Assembly: GCF_026151205.1 (NCBI RefSeq)
Contig: NC_087075.1
Location: 4,812,359 to 4,876,358, forward strand
DNA length: 64,000 nucleotides
From: Bolinopsis microptera
Lineage: Eukaryota > Ctenophora > Tentaculata > Lobata > Bolinopsidae
Reading direction: 5' to 3'
The notes under the pieces are model-generated. The model did not search any database. It was not told the DNA's origin and worked only from the letters and a program-made list of their open reading frames with translations. How positions within the stretch are numbered: position 1 is the first letter of the stretch; each line of letters opens with the position of its first letter. Position numbers and translations under genes: made by a program. This document shows, in pieces, positions 1 through 11,136 of this stretch.

Positions 1-1125
1 ATATTATAGTTGAAACTTATAGAACTATTAGAACTGGGTCGTAATTTAAATTAAGTAGGCAAATTAAAGTTTACGATATTTTTATCCAGAACAATCACAT
101 AATCGGTAACAATGCCAGAAAATAATGAAGGCTGTATCATGAACATGCATATTTTATGTAAAAAACAGACGTAAATAAATTTTGAACGCGATGGCCGATG
201 CAGACGAGAAAGACAGCTGGAAATTCATTACAAACATAACATACAACTAAATTGTATTCAATATTCATTCCTTGATAAATGCAACAGAATTGTAGTGATT
301 TAATTGTTCTAATAAAAATAGCGCTGAAAGTAAAACTAAACCAGAATAATTTTAATTTGTATTATAAAGATAAAATGCGATTAACTTTAAGTGTATAACT
401 ATAATGATATCAATTAGTATTACCAAACTCAAGCTTTAAACATATACCTCCCGAAAATAAGTAAGAATTTTGTTTACTATTGACATCAGTATTAGTAAGT
501 AAAGACTGCAAGACGTGAGTTTCACTTTCAATTTATGTTTTACACTGCCATTCATTTATTTCAAATCCAAGCAAAACTTGTCCATTAAATATTTTGATTC
601 AAAAGACATAACTGTAATCGTTTTGATTTTTATTCATAATTGCACTCTGAGCCTGAGCGTATAAACTGATCAAAGCAGATAAAGCTTCCATCATGCATGT
701 AGTTGCACGGCGTACGCAGTTTAATTATAACTCATTTGTTGTTTGTGGAAATCAATAAACGTGTAGTTTGCGGAAATTAATAAACTAAGTATAGAGACGG
801 CCACGTAATAAAGACAAAGTGGTAGTTTGTAGTTCAAACTTGACGTTGTTGTAAATATCAAATAGGTGTTTTTGTATTTAATGCTAAAGAAGATTCGAAA
901 GTCTAAATTTCGTGATTTGGTGACATGACGGTCAAAGCAAGCGACCGCGCTGTTACGGGACAAGAACGGTCACTTTTTTATATCACATCTTTGACTCGTT
1001 TTATTATACTTTTATTGCACAGCTTTGTGTAACGCAGCTGATAAGTAGCATTATAAATATAATTTCAATAACTGACTTAAGGCGACGGTCCATCCTACCC
1101 AATTTATTGGGTTTTGGCTAAATAC
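1..1125. other. Intronic or 3' flank of the left lectin-Ig gene, nothing recognised
   Basis: AT-rich sequence downstream of the last visible Ig exon, which ends in a donor site at 1125. I see no transmembrane or cytoplasmic exon here, so the end of the gene probably lies beyond the left edge. The 80-codon minus-strand ORF at 721-963 has no recognisable domain and no splice context that fits. Confidence 0.5.
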
Positions 1126-3818
1126 CGTATACGTTAAGATTGACGGTGCTATCCGAGTGGCTGGAATCAGGTAAAGATCCGGTAGTGACTCTGCAAGTGT
1201 AGGCAGTATTTTCATTCACAAGAATTCCGTCAACAGCAAGAGTTGATGTCTGAGTCCCTCCGGATTGGCTTCCTTGAACATGGGTGAACTTTTCAGCTGG
1301 AACTGGTCCAGTACTAGTTCGCCAGGTCACTGTTGCTGTTTCTGTCAATCCAGTGATAACACAGGATATAGTTGTATCTGAGCCCTTCTTCACATCTTTG
1401 TGTACTGATTCAACGTCTGAAATACATTTTTGTAAAGCATTTGGATTTTTGGCTCTGAGATAAAAATTAGTACTGACATCAAAAAAACCGTAATGCAAGA
1501 TGACTGTTAGCGTATAAGAACATACCGTATACGTTAAGATTGACGGTGCTATCCGAGTGGCTGGAATCAGGTAAAGATCCGGTAGTGACTCTGCAAGTGT
1601 AGGCAGTATTTTCATTCACAAGAATTCCGTCAACAGCAAGAGTTGATGTCTGAGTCCCTCCGGATTGGCTTCCTTGAACATGGGTGAACTTTTCAGCTGG
1701 AACTGGTCCAGTACTAGTTCGCCAGGTCACTGTTGCTGTTTCTGTCAATCCAGTGATAACACAGGATATAGTTGTATCTGAGCCCTTCTTCACATCTTTG
1801 TGTACTGATTCAACGTCTGAAATACATTTTTGTAAAGCATTTGGATTTTTGGCTCTGAGATAAAAATTAGTACTGACATAAAAAAAAACCGTGATGCAAG
1901 ATTACTGTTAGCATTTAAGAACATACCGTATACGTTAAGATTGACGGTGGTATCCGAGTGGCTGGAATCAGGTAAAGATCCGGAAGTGACTCTGCAAGTG
2001 TAGGCAGTATCTTTATTCACAAGAGTTCCGTCAACAGCAAGAGTTGATGTCTGAGTCCCTCCGGATTGGCTTCCTTGAACATGGGTGAACTTTTCAGCTG
2101 GAACTGGTCCAGTACTAGTTCGCCAGGTCACTGTTGCTGTTTCTGTCAATCCAGTGATAACACAGGATATAGTTGTATCTGAGCCCTTCTTCACATCTTT
2201 GTGTACTGATTCAACATCTGAAATACATTTTTGTAAAGCATTTGGATTTTTGGCTCTGAGATAAAAATTAGTTCTGACATCAAAAAAAACCGTAATGCAA
2301 GATGACTGTTAGCATTTAAGAACATACCGTATACGTTAAGATTGACGGTGGTATCCGAGTGGCTGGAATCAGGTAAAGATCCGGAAGTGACTCTGCAAGT
2401 GTAGGCAGTATCTTTATTCACAAGAGTTCCGTCAACAGCAAGAGTTGATGTCTGAGTCCCTCCGGATTGGCTTCCTTGAACATGGGTGAACTTTTCAGCT
2501 GGAACTGGTCCAGTACTAGTTCGCCAGGTCACTGTTGCTGTTTCTGTCAATCCAGTGATAACACAGGATATAGTTGTATCTGAGCCCATCTTCACATCTT
2601 TGTGTACTGATTCAACGTCTGAAATACATTTTTGTAAAGCATTTGGATTTTTGGCTCTGAGATAAAAATGAGTACTGACATCAAAAAAACCGTAATGCAA
2701 GATGACTGTTAGCGTTTAAGAACATACCGTATACGTTAAGATTGACGGTGCTATCCGAGTGGCTGGAATCAGGTAAAGATCCGGTAGTGACTCTGCAAGT
2801 GTAGGCAGTATTTTCATTCACAAGAGTTCCGTCAACAGCAAGAGTTGATGTCTGAGTCCCTCCGGATTGGCTTCCATGAACATGGGTGAACTTTTCAGCT
2901 GGAACTGGTCCAGTACTAGTTCGCCAGGTCACTGTTGCTGTTTCTGTCAATCCAGTGATAACACAGGATATAGTTGTATCTGAGCCCTTCTTCACATCTT
3001 TGTGTACTGATTCAACGTCTGAAATACATTTTTGTAAAGCATTTGGATTTTTGGCTCTGAGATAAAAATTAGTACTGACATCAAAAAAACCGTAATGCAA
3101 GATGACTGTTAGCGTTTAAGAACATACCGTAAACGTTAAGATTGACGGTGCTATCCGAGTGGCTGGAATCAGGTAAAGATCCGGTAGTGACTCTGCAAGT
3201 GTAGGCAGTATTTTCATTCACTAAAGTTCCCTCAACAGCAAGAGTTGATGTCTGAGTCCCTCCGGAGTGGCTTTCTTGAACAGGGGTGAACTTTTCATCT
3301 TGAACTAGTCCAGTACGAGTTCGCCAGGTCACTGTTGCTGTTTCTGTCAATCCAGTGATAACACAGGATATGGTTGTATCTGAGCCCTTCTTCACTTCTT
3401 TGTTTACAGATTCAACGTCTGAAATACATTTTTGTAAAGCATTTGGATTTTTGGCTCTGAGATAAAAATGAGTACTGACATCAAAAAAACCGTAATGCAA
3501 GATGACTGTTAGCGTTTAAGAACATACCGTATACGTTAAGATTGACGGTAGTATCCGAGTGGCTGGAATCAGGTAAAGAGATGGAAGTGACTCTACAAGT
3601 GTAGGCAGTATCTTCATTCACAAGAGTTCCCTCAACAGCAAGAGTTGATGTCTGAGTCCCTCCGGAGTTGCTTCCTTGAACAGAGGTGAACTTTTCAGCT
3701 GGAACTGGTCCTGTACTAGTTCGCCAGGTCACTGTTGCTGTTTCCGTTATTCCAGTGATAACACAGGATATCGTTGAGGCAGAACCCTTTTTCATTTCTT
3801 TGTTCATTGAACTAACGT
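1126..3818 (-). CDS. Array of seven near-identical Ig exons, left gene
   Basis: Seven 291-base exons (97 codons, phase 1 at both ends) repeat every 400-401 bases: 3528-3818, 3128-3418, 2728-3018, 2328-2618, 1927-2217, 1526-1816 and 1126-1416. Each encodes one Ig-like domain with Cys in TISCVITG, core Trp in TVTWRTSTG and the DTAYTCRVTS pattern around the second Cys. The introns of about 110 bases are as alike as the exons, so the unit of duplication is exon plus intron, which points to recent unequal exchange or conversion. The copy nearest the divergent Ig (3528-3818) is the most different. Differences fall mostly after the Trp (for example PVPAEKF versus LVQDEKF) and before the second Cys. 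The ORFs running on into introns are not real extensions. Confidence 0.85.
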
Positions 3819-6800
3819 CTGAAATAAGTTTTGATAAAGGTACATTTACCAATTCTACAATTTATATTATATAACAAGCATGATATATAAATCAAGGTAC
3901 CGAACTGATTGATTTAAATTTTAAACCTTCAAAATAGTTGTGACCAATTGTTTTTACTTACTGTAAACAAAGACGGTCACTTCCCTCAGAGCTTGCTTAT
4001 CATCAGTTGGATTAACTTCACAGGTGAATGTCTCATCGTGTTGAATGGACTTTATTGCAAGAGTGGATGTTTGTGGATGTCTGTTTAGCTCTGTGTTGAC
4101 AGTGATACCATTATCACTACCAACTATACCTTTATCAGTTCTCCAGGTTATCTTGATGGCTTGTAGGTTACCTGTCACTACACAAGAGATTATTGTGCTA
4201 GAGCCCCGAATTACCTCTTGGTTTTGCACCGATATATCTGAAAGAAGATTGTAACTTTCAAAGAGCACTGGAAAAGTAAAAGATTATCCTTGGAAGGTGT
4301 GATTTACCTAAATGTACTATACAAAATTTTTCTAAAATAAAACACAAAAATAGTACCGAAATAAAAAACCCTTTGACATGATGGTGTAGAAACCTGATTT
4401 TGGTGATTGTTTATTTTTTAGCCATATTTCGTATTACAGTACTGCCTTGTTTTAAGTGATTAACCGCAAAATTCATAAAAGTGTGTAAATGGTTATTTCT
4501 TTCGTGCCATCTTTATCATTGGATCAATACAGCCTGGATTAAAATTTACATCCTGAACGTTAACCATTTTTAAACCAAGGCCGTGCTGTGGTTTAATAAA
4601 CTGTTAAATAGTTACTAACCAATTGTTGTATCTGACAAGCTGTATACCTCCACCTCAGCAAGATGAAGTTTTCCACCAGAAACTGCCTTTATCTTTACCT
4701 CTTTCCCTGTATTGAGGCTGCTGTTAGATATTTCTTACAATACCTTTGAAATATATATATTCGTCCTCTATAATAATCACTTGAATCGATATTTTGAACT
4801 TTTTCCTTGGAACATGCTGTTTAAAAAAAATCTTAATGATATTTTATTAACATTTAAATCCATAACCTACCAGCTTTATTGACCGGTATGGTGTACTTTT
4901 GTTTTCCAAAGACTTGTGGAATAGTCCCGATTAATTCCCCATCCAATGTCACGTTAGCATCTTTTAGTCTTGCTTGACCCTTTTCCCCATCAAACCGGTT
5001 GTAGACATCGATATAAGAAATGGAAGAACTCTCTTTTAGGGTTACTTTCCACCAGCCATTATCTGATTTCGTATGAGAAACTGACCGATCCCTGAATACG
5101 AAACGAACTTTTATTGATTGTTGGAATATTGAATTGCCATTTTTCATCATGGCAATAATATAATAAAATCAATTGATATATTTTTTCTGGTTTCCCAAAA
5201 AGTGCTCAATTGATTTGCAGAAGTGTATTTTACAACCATTGAAGCAAACAATCTAACATTAAATATACATAAATTTTAATTACATACTTTGACTCATAAT
5301 TTCCATTTCGGTTCCCATCTACTGCGTTCGAGGCAAATGATTTTGCAGAGTCTCTATAATTATCTTGTTGCTCTGCAACCTGTTTCAGGGCCAGATTCGT
5401 GTACACCGGCGTGCTGTCTTCCCCTGTGTAAACATAATTTCAAATTTGTTTTCTGATGTATTTCCTTATGTTTGGGAAGATGGTAAAATAGAAAGAAACT
5501 TTGTTGGCAGCAGAATTCGTTAATTTAGCAAGCTTGAAGTGGTCTTGGTCACTTCGATAAAAGATGATATCATTTCATCTTTGATCAGCGATTAATCATT
5601 GCTTCAAAATATAATATACGTGGTCGAATGGTCAAAAACCCTTAAATTACTGTTCAATTAAACTAAAATAAAAACAAAAAGCGCTAAGATTGCAGCTATT
5701 CTCCCTTTCTCACGGACTAAAATGCTTATCCGGAGTTTTAAAGAATCCGGAGTCTTAGAGAATCTGCTGTGATTGGCTAATATTTCAGCAATTTGCCCTG
5801 AGAGACTAGTTGAGAGTAATGGAGATTATTTTAGCTACTCAGCGATGTTAACTAAAAAACAAATATTCTTTGTACTTGTTCTATAAACTTACAAACTTAT
5901 AAACAAACAAACAACATTTTATGAATAATATAAAATTTAACCTGAATGGCACTCCCAGGTAGCAGTTAAGTATTTGTTAATTCCAACACAAGGATCTCCA
6001 AATATACTGTTTAATGCTTCTACTGCACAGGAATTCTTTCCATCACATCGTTCCTTCATCGCCTGAATTCAAAAAGGAAATCGTTTGAGATCTGCTGTCA
6101 GTGTCAACAATGTTGACTCAACATGATGAATAGTAATTTTTTGGTTAAGGATTATTATTTACAAAGTTTTTCCAACACCATTACAATGAACATACACGTA
6201 ATACAATAAATAAGTTCGAACGTATAGTATATCTATTGTTAACAAGTTCAGACCTGAAGTGAAGTTTCTGAGATACAGTCTTCACCATAAGAACTGTCAC
6301 AAGTGTTCTCATTGGAGTAAACACCATAGGCCGCATGCTTGATATTTATCCTCTCCTCGCCACAGTTGATTGATATAGGTATTTTGCTATGTTCGCATGC
6401 TTCAGCAGTTAGCAGCAGTTTCTTTGCACTATAGTCCTCCTGTGTACCGCGACCGGACCCTAAATGAAATAGTTTCAATCTAAGGGATTATCGAAAAAAA
6501 TTATATCATAAAATAAATCGTGGAAATTTTCAACGATTTATAAGAGCAAAACTGTTCTTATGATGGCAGTGTCTGATAATTCTAGCAGGAGCTCACATGG
6601 CCTGTTATGTTTCTTTAGTGCTAAATAGTTAACATAATTAACTGTAAAACCTACAATTAATTTAATCATGAGAGAGCTAGATATAGAGCCGAGAGTTCAG
6701 AAAAGCTGCAGAAGATGATAGCACATGCAGGGAGGGGGCCGGGGATGGAAGGGATCCTTTTGTGTTTGTGAAATTCGTAACTTTCTTTTGATATTTTGAA

Positions 6801-9334
6801 ATAAAAATTTGACTTCATTCATGGTGGCGAGTTATGCTTTGTAAAAGTAAAAGTTTTAAAAAATGAACCGGTAAGGTTTCCTGGCTGGGGCCTAACTTTA
6901 AGTTTACGTTTACCTGGGGACCCCAGGTTGACCATTGTTAATGATCTGGCCCGGCGCGCGCTACTTCGTAGCTCGTGCCGTCGGTGGTCGGGCCATTTCG
7001 AGAAGAAAGCGGCGCGCGCTATACTTCGAAGAAATTTAGACGAGTAACATCCGTCAAGACCCCAGGCTATTATGTTTATGTTCATAATCATAGAGATTAG
7101 GCGGAATGACAGGCTGAGCGCGTTATGCAATCGCATTCTTGGGCAGTATCGAGATAGCCCGACCACGGTCCGCGGACCACTGGTCCGCGGACCACTCTCT
7201 GCGGACCACTGGTCCGCGGACCACTCTCTGCGGACCACTGTCCGCGGACCACTCTCTGCGGACCACTGTCCGCGGACCACTGTCATATTACTGTATAATA
7301 ACAGTATCCCCTGAATCAAGCAGGGTTCACATCATCCCCTGAGTCAAGCAGGGTTCACATCATCCCCTGAGTCAAGCAGGGTTCACATCATCGCACGCGA
7401 ATTCCAATCAGCGGTGGTGTCAAGGCTTATTAAACGATTAAGCAACCTTACGAGATCAGTTCACATCATGCAATATATAAAGAATAACTATTATCAGACT
7501 GCATCAATCATTTCTATCATCAACTCCTTCTTGAACAACTACAACTATGGTCTCAGAGAAAACGAAACGGATGAACTCAGCCCTACCCTGCGACCCTATC
7601 TGCAAACCTATCTCACCTCTCGACAAGTGGACTCAAGCTGGTAAAACCCTCATCGTCTCCAGAGCCAACCCAAGCTTCTGCGTTTTCTGCAACAAGAGGC
7701 ATGCTGGTATATCATGCGCTGCTCATGACCCTGTAGCATCTTCTGATGCCGGAGGTCTTGCTAACTCCTCTGCTCATGCTCCTCGTGTCCGCTCCAAATG
7801 TAACAACTGCGTTGTTATGAATGTCCACCGAGAATCTTCAGTCCTCGATGGGATCCTACATTCTACTACAAAAAAGATAACAAAGCTTTGTCCTGAGCAT
7901 CAACTCCCGGACTCCATTCCACCAACTCCTGAAGACACGATAGATAGAGACAACGCTGAACCCTTCACTAGCCCAACTACACAGCAAGGATCACAAACAT
8001 CCCTGCTCCCATCACCTCCAGCCGATGTATTGCAGCCTAGTCCTCCAGTTGGATCATTAGACAGAAGAGTACCATGTCAGGAATTGGAATAGTTGTTGTT
8101 GACTGATAATACTTCACCAAAAACGAACGACTTATATACCACATTTTAATCGTAATCATTTATTTCATTGAGCAATCAATATTATTCGTAACTAATTATA
8201 TCCGAGAGACCACATTTGAATCGTAATCAATAGTTTGATCCAGTAATTTACTACGCTACAATTAATTATGCTAGTCGTAACTAATTGCATCCAAGATACC
8301 ATACATACCATTCATATGATCTGGTAACCAATCAACTATTCACAAACACCTGTTGCTTGATTCAGGGGATACTGTTATTATACAGTAATATGATCTGGTA
8401 GACAGTGGTCCGCGGACAGTGGTCCGCAGAGAGTGGTCCGCGGACCAGTGGTCCGCGGACCGTGGTCCGCGGACCGTGGTCGGGCTATCTCGATACTGCC
8501 CATTCTTGGAATGTTTGAAGCGTGCAATAAACTTACGAGCACGCGCGATCTTGAACAATACAAGCTGTGAATGAAAACGCGATCACCTGTATAACTATAA
8601 GAGCTGGAGTAATACGCCCAGCGGCGGATGATGATTAATTACTCTACACTCAACTAGTCAACTGTCGCGTGACTTTTTAAACACGTTCTCTTGGTGGCCC
8701 TGAATGGCTATTCGAAATCATAGCCCTCTTATAATCTGATCCCAACCCTAACCCTAACCCAATCTCTAATAATTAAAGCATCTGCTAAAACCCTAACCCT
8801 ATAACAAGAAATTAGACTAACTTCCGTAATATATGGTCATATCACGTGACCGAGACAGTTTTTCGCCAATATCTCGCTATGGTAGTATTTTAACCCTATA
8901 TCATGGGGGTGATTCGGATTCACTATCAGCGTTCGAAAATACATCAAAATCAGGTACAGATTTCAACTGTCAGGGGCCCTTATATTTTTAAAAAATCTCG
9001 AAGATCGACTGCTGTAGAGTGATTTAGCACGCTCGCAATTATTCAGCTAATCAACCTTACTAAACAAACTTTCAAACGACAACTTTGCCTAATTTTCACA
9101 AGAATTCAAAGACTTACAATATTACGAAATAGTACTTGAAAATTACATATATAAACAGGTTTCAAATGCAACTCTAGTTTCAATCAGCTGCATTTGTAAA
9201 TATTCATATGAAATTTTCATCATTCAACTCTGATTTTGAACAGGAATCTGAAATAAAAATAACTTACCGCAATGTGTTGGAAGGAAAGTCAGGGACAGTA
9301 TCACTATCAGGCCGATTAACGACAAAAGTTTCAT
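1126..9334 (-). CDS. Left lectin-Ig gene (SUEL + fucolectin + Ig array), 3' incomplete
   Basis: Multi-exon gene, reconstructed from GT..AG sites and consistent phases. Coding segments from 5' to 3' are 9268-9334 (signal peptide), 6254-6459 and 5942-6062 (SUEL lectin), 5288-5423, 4871-5091 and 4620-4733 (fucolectin), 3962-4237 (divergent Ig), then 3528-3818, 3128-3418, 2728-3018, 2328-2618, 1927-2217, 1526-1816 and 1126-1416 (repeat Ig). The joined frame is open throughout. Domain content predicts a protein that is secreted or displayed on the cell and binds glycans through its N-terminal half. No membrane anchor is visible because the 3' end is missing. Gene-level function is inferred; recognition or immunity is the most natural guess. 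The modules themselves are directly readable. Confidence 0.85.
3962..4237 (-). CDS. Divergent first Ig-like domain, left gene
   Basis: A 276-base phase-1/phase-1 exon encoding one Ig-like domain. The first Cys is in IISCVVTG, the core Trp in ITWRTDKG, and the second Cys in DETFTCEV. It differs clearly from the repeat-type Ig exons that follow and has an almost identical partner at 56744-57019 in the right gene. It marks the boundary between the lectin part and the Ig array in both genes. Confidence 0.85.
4620..5423 (-). CDS. Fucolectin-type (F-type lectin) domain, left gene, three exons
   Basis: Exons 5288-5423, 4871-5091 and 4620-4733. The first encodes a TNLALKQ start and a FASNAVDGNRNG segment, matching the 'N.AL...A.QS...ASNAVDGN' opening of fucolectin/tachylectin-4-type domains. 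The second has VSHTKSDNGWWKV and ISYIDVYNRFD, the 'SHT...WW.V.L...I..I.IYNR.D' core. The third ends in LHLAEVEVYS, the last strand of the jelly roll. F-type lectins bind fucose in a pocket that uses the His of 'SHT' and nearby Arg residues; the His is present. The intron after the first exon is phase 2. Confidence 0.85.
5942..6459 (-). CDS. SUEL/rhamnose-binding lectin domain (two exons)
   Basis: Exons 6254-6459 and 5942-6062, phase 1 in, phase 0 between, phase 1 out. The domain starts at the EACEHSK segment, the usual 'ACE..' opening of SUEL (galactose/rhamnose-binding) lectins. It continues with CGEERINIKHAAYG, the 'C..G..I.I..A.YG' core, and the second exon has CDGKNSCAVEA and FGDPCVGINKYL, the family's 'C.G..SC.V.A' and 'FGDPC.G..KYL' signatures. 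The Cys pattern looks complete. The right gene lacks this module: its position between the signal peptide and the fucolectin domain is taken by a different exon. Confidence 0.88.
6800..7060. repeat. GC-rich repeat remnant in the left cassette
   Basis: A GC-rich stretch with CGCGCG clusters and a CCTGGGGACCCCAGG palindrome, unlike its AT-rich surroundings. It sits just left of the 1.36-kb transposon and looks like an older inserted repeat. No coding content is recognised. Confidence 0.3.
7141..8501. mobile_element. 1.36-kb DNA transposon with satellite-bearing inverted repeats
   Basis: The element begins GGGCAGTATCGAGATAGCCC and ends with its complement. It is flanked by the direct duplication ATTCTT (7135-7140 and 8502-8507). 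Behind the terminal 20 bases both ends carry tandem copies of a unit built on the palindrome GTCCGCGGAC, more on the left than on the right, followed by a shared TATTATACAG segment, so the inverted repeats are about 180 and 150 bases long. A 28-base unit is repeated three times at 7308-7393. One ORF lies inside. The superfamily is not clear; a 6-base target duplication is reported for a few groups such as IS3EU and Dada, but nothing else confirms either. Confidence 0.85.
7547..8092 (+). CDS. Small Cys-rich protein inside the 1.36-kb transposon, unknown function
   Basis: A 181-codon plus-strand ORF filling the middle of the inverted-repeat element. It has two CxxC-like pairs (SFCVFCNKRHAGISC around residues 48-62 and KCNNC near residue 84), suggesting a small zinc-binding module, then a Pro/Ser-rich tail. 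I recognise no DDE catalytic residues and it is too short for a normal transposase, so it may be an accessory protein, the N-terminal DNA-binding part of a decayed transposase, or chance. It is the only long ORF in the element that does not come from the satellite ends. Confidence 0.4.
   Translation: MVSEKTKRMNSALPCDPICKPISPLDKWTQAGKTLIVSRANPSFCVFCNKRHAGISCAAHDPVASSDAGGLANSSAHAPRVRSKCNNCVVMNVHRESSVLDGILHSTTKKITKLCPEHQLPDSIPPTPEDTIDRDNAEPFTSPTTQQGSQTSLLPSPPADVLQPSPPVGSLDRRVPCQELE
8737..8812. repeat. Interstitial telomere-like CCCTAA repeats
   Basis: Two short clusters of CCCTAA units separated by about 30 bases. This is the metazoan telomere motif (TTAGGG) in an internal position, beside transposon insertions. 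Confidence 0.6.
8842..8989. repeat. Dispersed repeat, divergent copy
   Basis: About 150 bases starting near ATCACGTGACCGAGAC and ending in GGGGCCCTT, clearly related to 11567-11705 and 62414-62555. Shared landmarks are TTTTTCGCC.ATATCTCG and TTTTAACCCTAT. It looks like a short interspersed element; I see no clear end structure. Confidence 0.5.
9268..9334 (-). CDS. Signal-peptide exon of the left lectin-Ig gene
   Basis: ATG at 9332-9334 opens MKLLSLIGLIVILSLTFLPT, followed by HC. This is a short basic start, a 15-residue hydrophobic core and a small-residue end, typical of a cleaved signal peptide. The exon ends after the first base of a codon at a GTAAGT donor. The same exon is present in the right gene (60113-60179) with one residue change (L3S). 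A TATA-like element lies 71-78 bases upstream of the ATG. Confidence 0.85.
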
Positions 9335-9404
9335 CAGTATATTGTATTTGTTACACTATCATGATTATACTAAGAAGTTGAGAAATTTGAATATGAAGAA
9401 TGGA

Positions 9405-9412
9405 TAAATATA
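9405..9412 (-). promoter_or_regulatory. TATA-like box upstream of the left signal-peptide exon
   Basis: Minus-strand TATATTTA, about 75 bases before the start codon, would place transcription start about 45 bases upstream of the ATG. It is conserved at 60250-60257 in the right copy, but the whole flank is duplicated, so conservation adds little. Confidence 0.35.
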
Positions 9413-9621
9413 CAAAGTGTGCAGTAACGTTAATTCAGCTACTATACCACCGGGTATTTGAAAAGTAAGGTCTACTCAGATCCGAACCTTGAGACGACCA
9501 ATTAGCTAAAAATACTCAAAAATAGCTTAGAGTTAGACGTTTCCATCAGACGACTGTGTCATCAGCTTAGAGTAAAGGCGAAATAATAAAATTAAAAAGT
9601 CGATCAGAAGTCGTAGACTAG

Positions 9622-9650
9622 CAAAAAGATTTTAATTTAAAATCTTTTTG
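9622..9650. repeat. Near-perfect hairpin, 14-base arms
   Basis: CAAAAAGATTTTAA, one T, then the exact reverse complement. It lies about 290 bases upstream of the left start codon and is preserved at 60468-60496 upstream of the right gene. Confidence 0.6.
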
Positions 9651-10964
9651 TCAGATCACAAAACTGACTACGTTTAAAACTTTAATGAAAACTCAACAAA
9701 AAATACAAGTAATATATCGTTAAAGACTAAAAATATAATATAAATGGAACTAACGACTGATTCAACTAAAGACACTGAAGTAGGTACGAGAAATTGTGAA
9801 GCGCTGAGCAACCTCGTTTAGAGAAAATGCACATACACGATCATTTTTAGGGCTTATGTCACTGAAGATGACGCCTTGCAACATGTTTGACGATAGCCTG
9901 TAAATTGATAGTTTGATCTCAGTATTTACAACAATTCATCTAGCTTGATTGATTAAAAGGGAAACAAATTCCTCTACAGATCATAATATCGCATTAAAAG
10001 TAGTCCCAACATACGGTGTAACTTGTAAGCGATGTCGATCACGCAACAGCTGTTTAATTGAACCTAAATAAACAAATAACAAAATAAAATCGCCTTTTTT
10101 GCACGTAACGGACCAAAACGTATATCCGAAGAAATTGTAAAGAATTGTTCGTAAGCTGCCCATGTTTGAAAGTAGTAAATATTATTAAAGCTAGTAAGCG
10201 ATGGTCACTAGGAAACTTACACGTTCATCTGAAATATATCTAAATACGTTGCAATCAAGTGAGCATCATGTGATTATAATTGTATCCCGAGTCTATAACG
10301 TGTGTATTCACGAAGTAACACGTTGGTATAATTGTGACTGACTGCGTAGATATTATTATTCCTACGGGAGTAATGGAGCATAGCCTACTTAATTACTCAC
10401 AGAAATTTTTCGACCAACAAAGTTTTACTTATATCCTTATTTGCTGATGAACAGCTGATACAGTCGAGGCTCGAGCATTTTCTCATGAAATTTGCACATT
10501 GACTACCATATATAACGTACACCTATAATACACCAGACATATTTTCATAGCTCAAGCTCAGCTTGTTTAATGTTAGATAAATGTCGCGTAAATGGATGCT
10601 ATCAGATTTAGCTGACTAGAACTGTATAATTATACTCACAAACTGTACGTTCAAATGGCAGTATAAATAAAGATAGCCGATAGGGATTAATGATTATTGA
10701 TTATGCAAGTTAGTATAATATTGGAAACAACAATTTCCTTACCAAAAACTTTTAAAACATGAACAAACTGTCGAACAGTCGATACGAACTAAAACTTAAA
10801 GGCTCTATGAGAACGTCAGCTCCAATTTGAATTAGTGTAGTCAATTGTCATTTCATGCGGTCAAACGTAGTTCATTTAGATAAATTCCATTATATTGTGA
10901 AGTTTTTGTGTTATTCAGAATAGCTAGCTGCCACTAATTATGAATTGTTGCGACTTATCGGTTA

Positions 10965-11136
10965 GCTAGGCGTCGTTCACATATTACGTAATCATTTTTG
11001 GAACATTTTTACTTTCCCCCCCCCCCCCCTCCGTAATCTGTTTTACACATAGCTATTGTGTCAAAATTACACTAACGTAATCATTCGGAACCCCCCCCCC
11101 CCCTCAGCTGATTACGTAATATATGTGAACGATCCC
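10965..11136. mobile_element. Harbinger-like MITE, left copy
   Basis: Inverted ends built on GTCGTTCACATATTACGTAAT surround two C-homopolymer tracts. The right end is followed by TTA. The left end has drifted; the copy at 61812-61978 shows the intact ends and the TTA duplication. Confidence 0.6.

Noticed and set aside
3686-3874. Plus-strand ORFs starting MNFSAGTGPVLVRQ in many Ig exons
   Set aside because: Antisense shadows of the repeated Ig exon.
7072-7342. Plus-strand ORFs rich in SADH and RGPL
   Set aside because: Translation of the GTCCGCGGAC satellite in the transposon ends.
9981-10163. 60-codon minus-strand ORF upstream of the left gene
   Set aside because: The right copy has an insertion in the same stretch that disrupts it; no domain.
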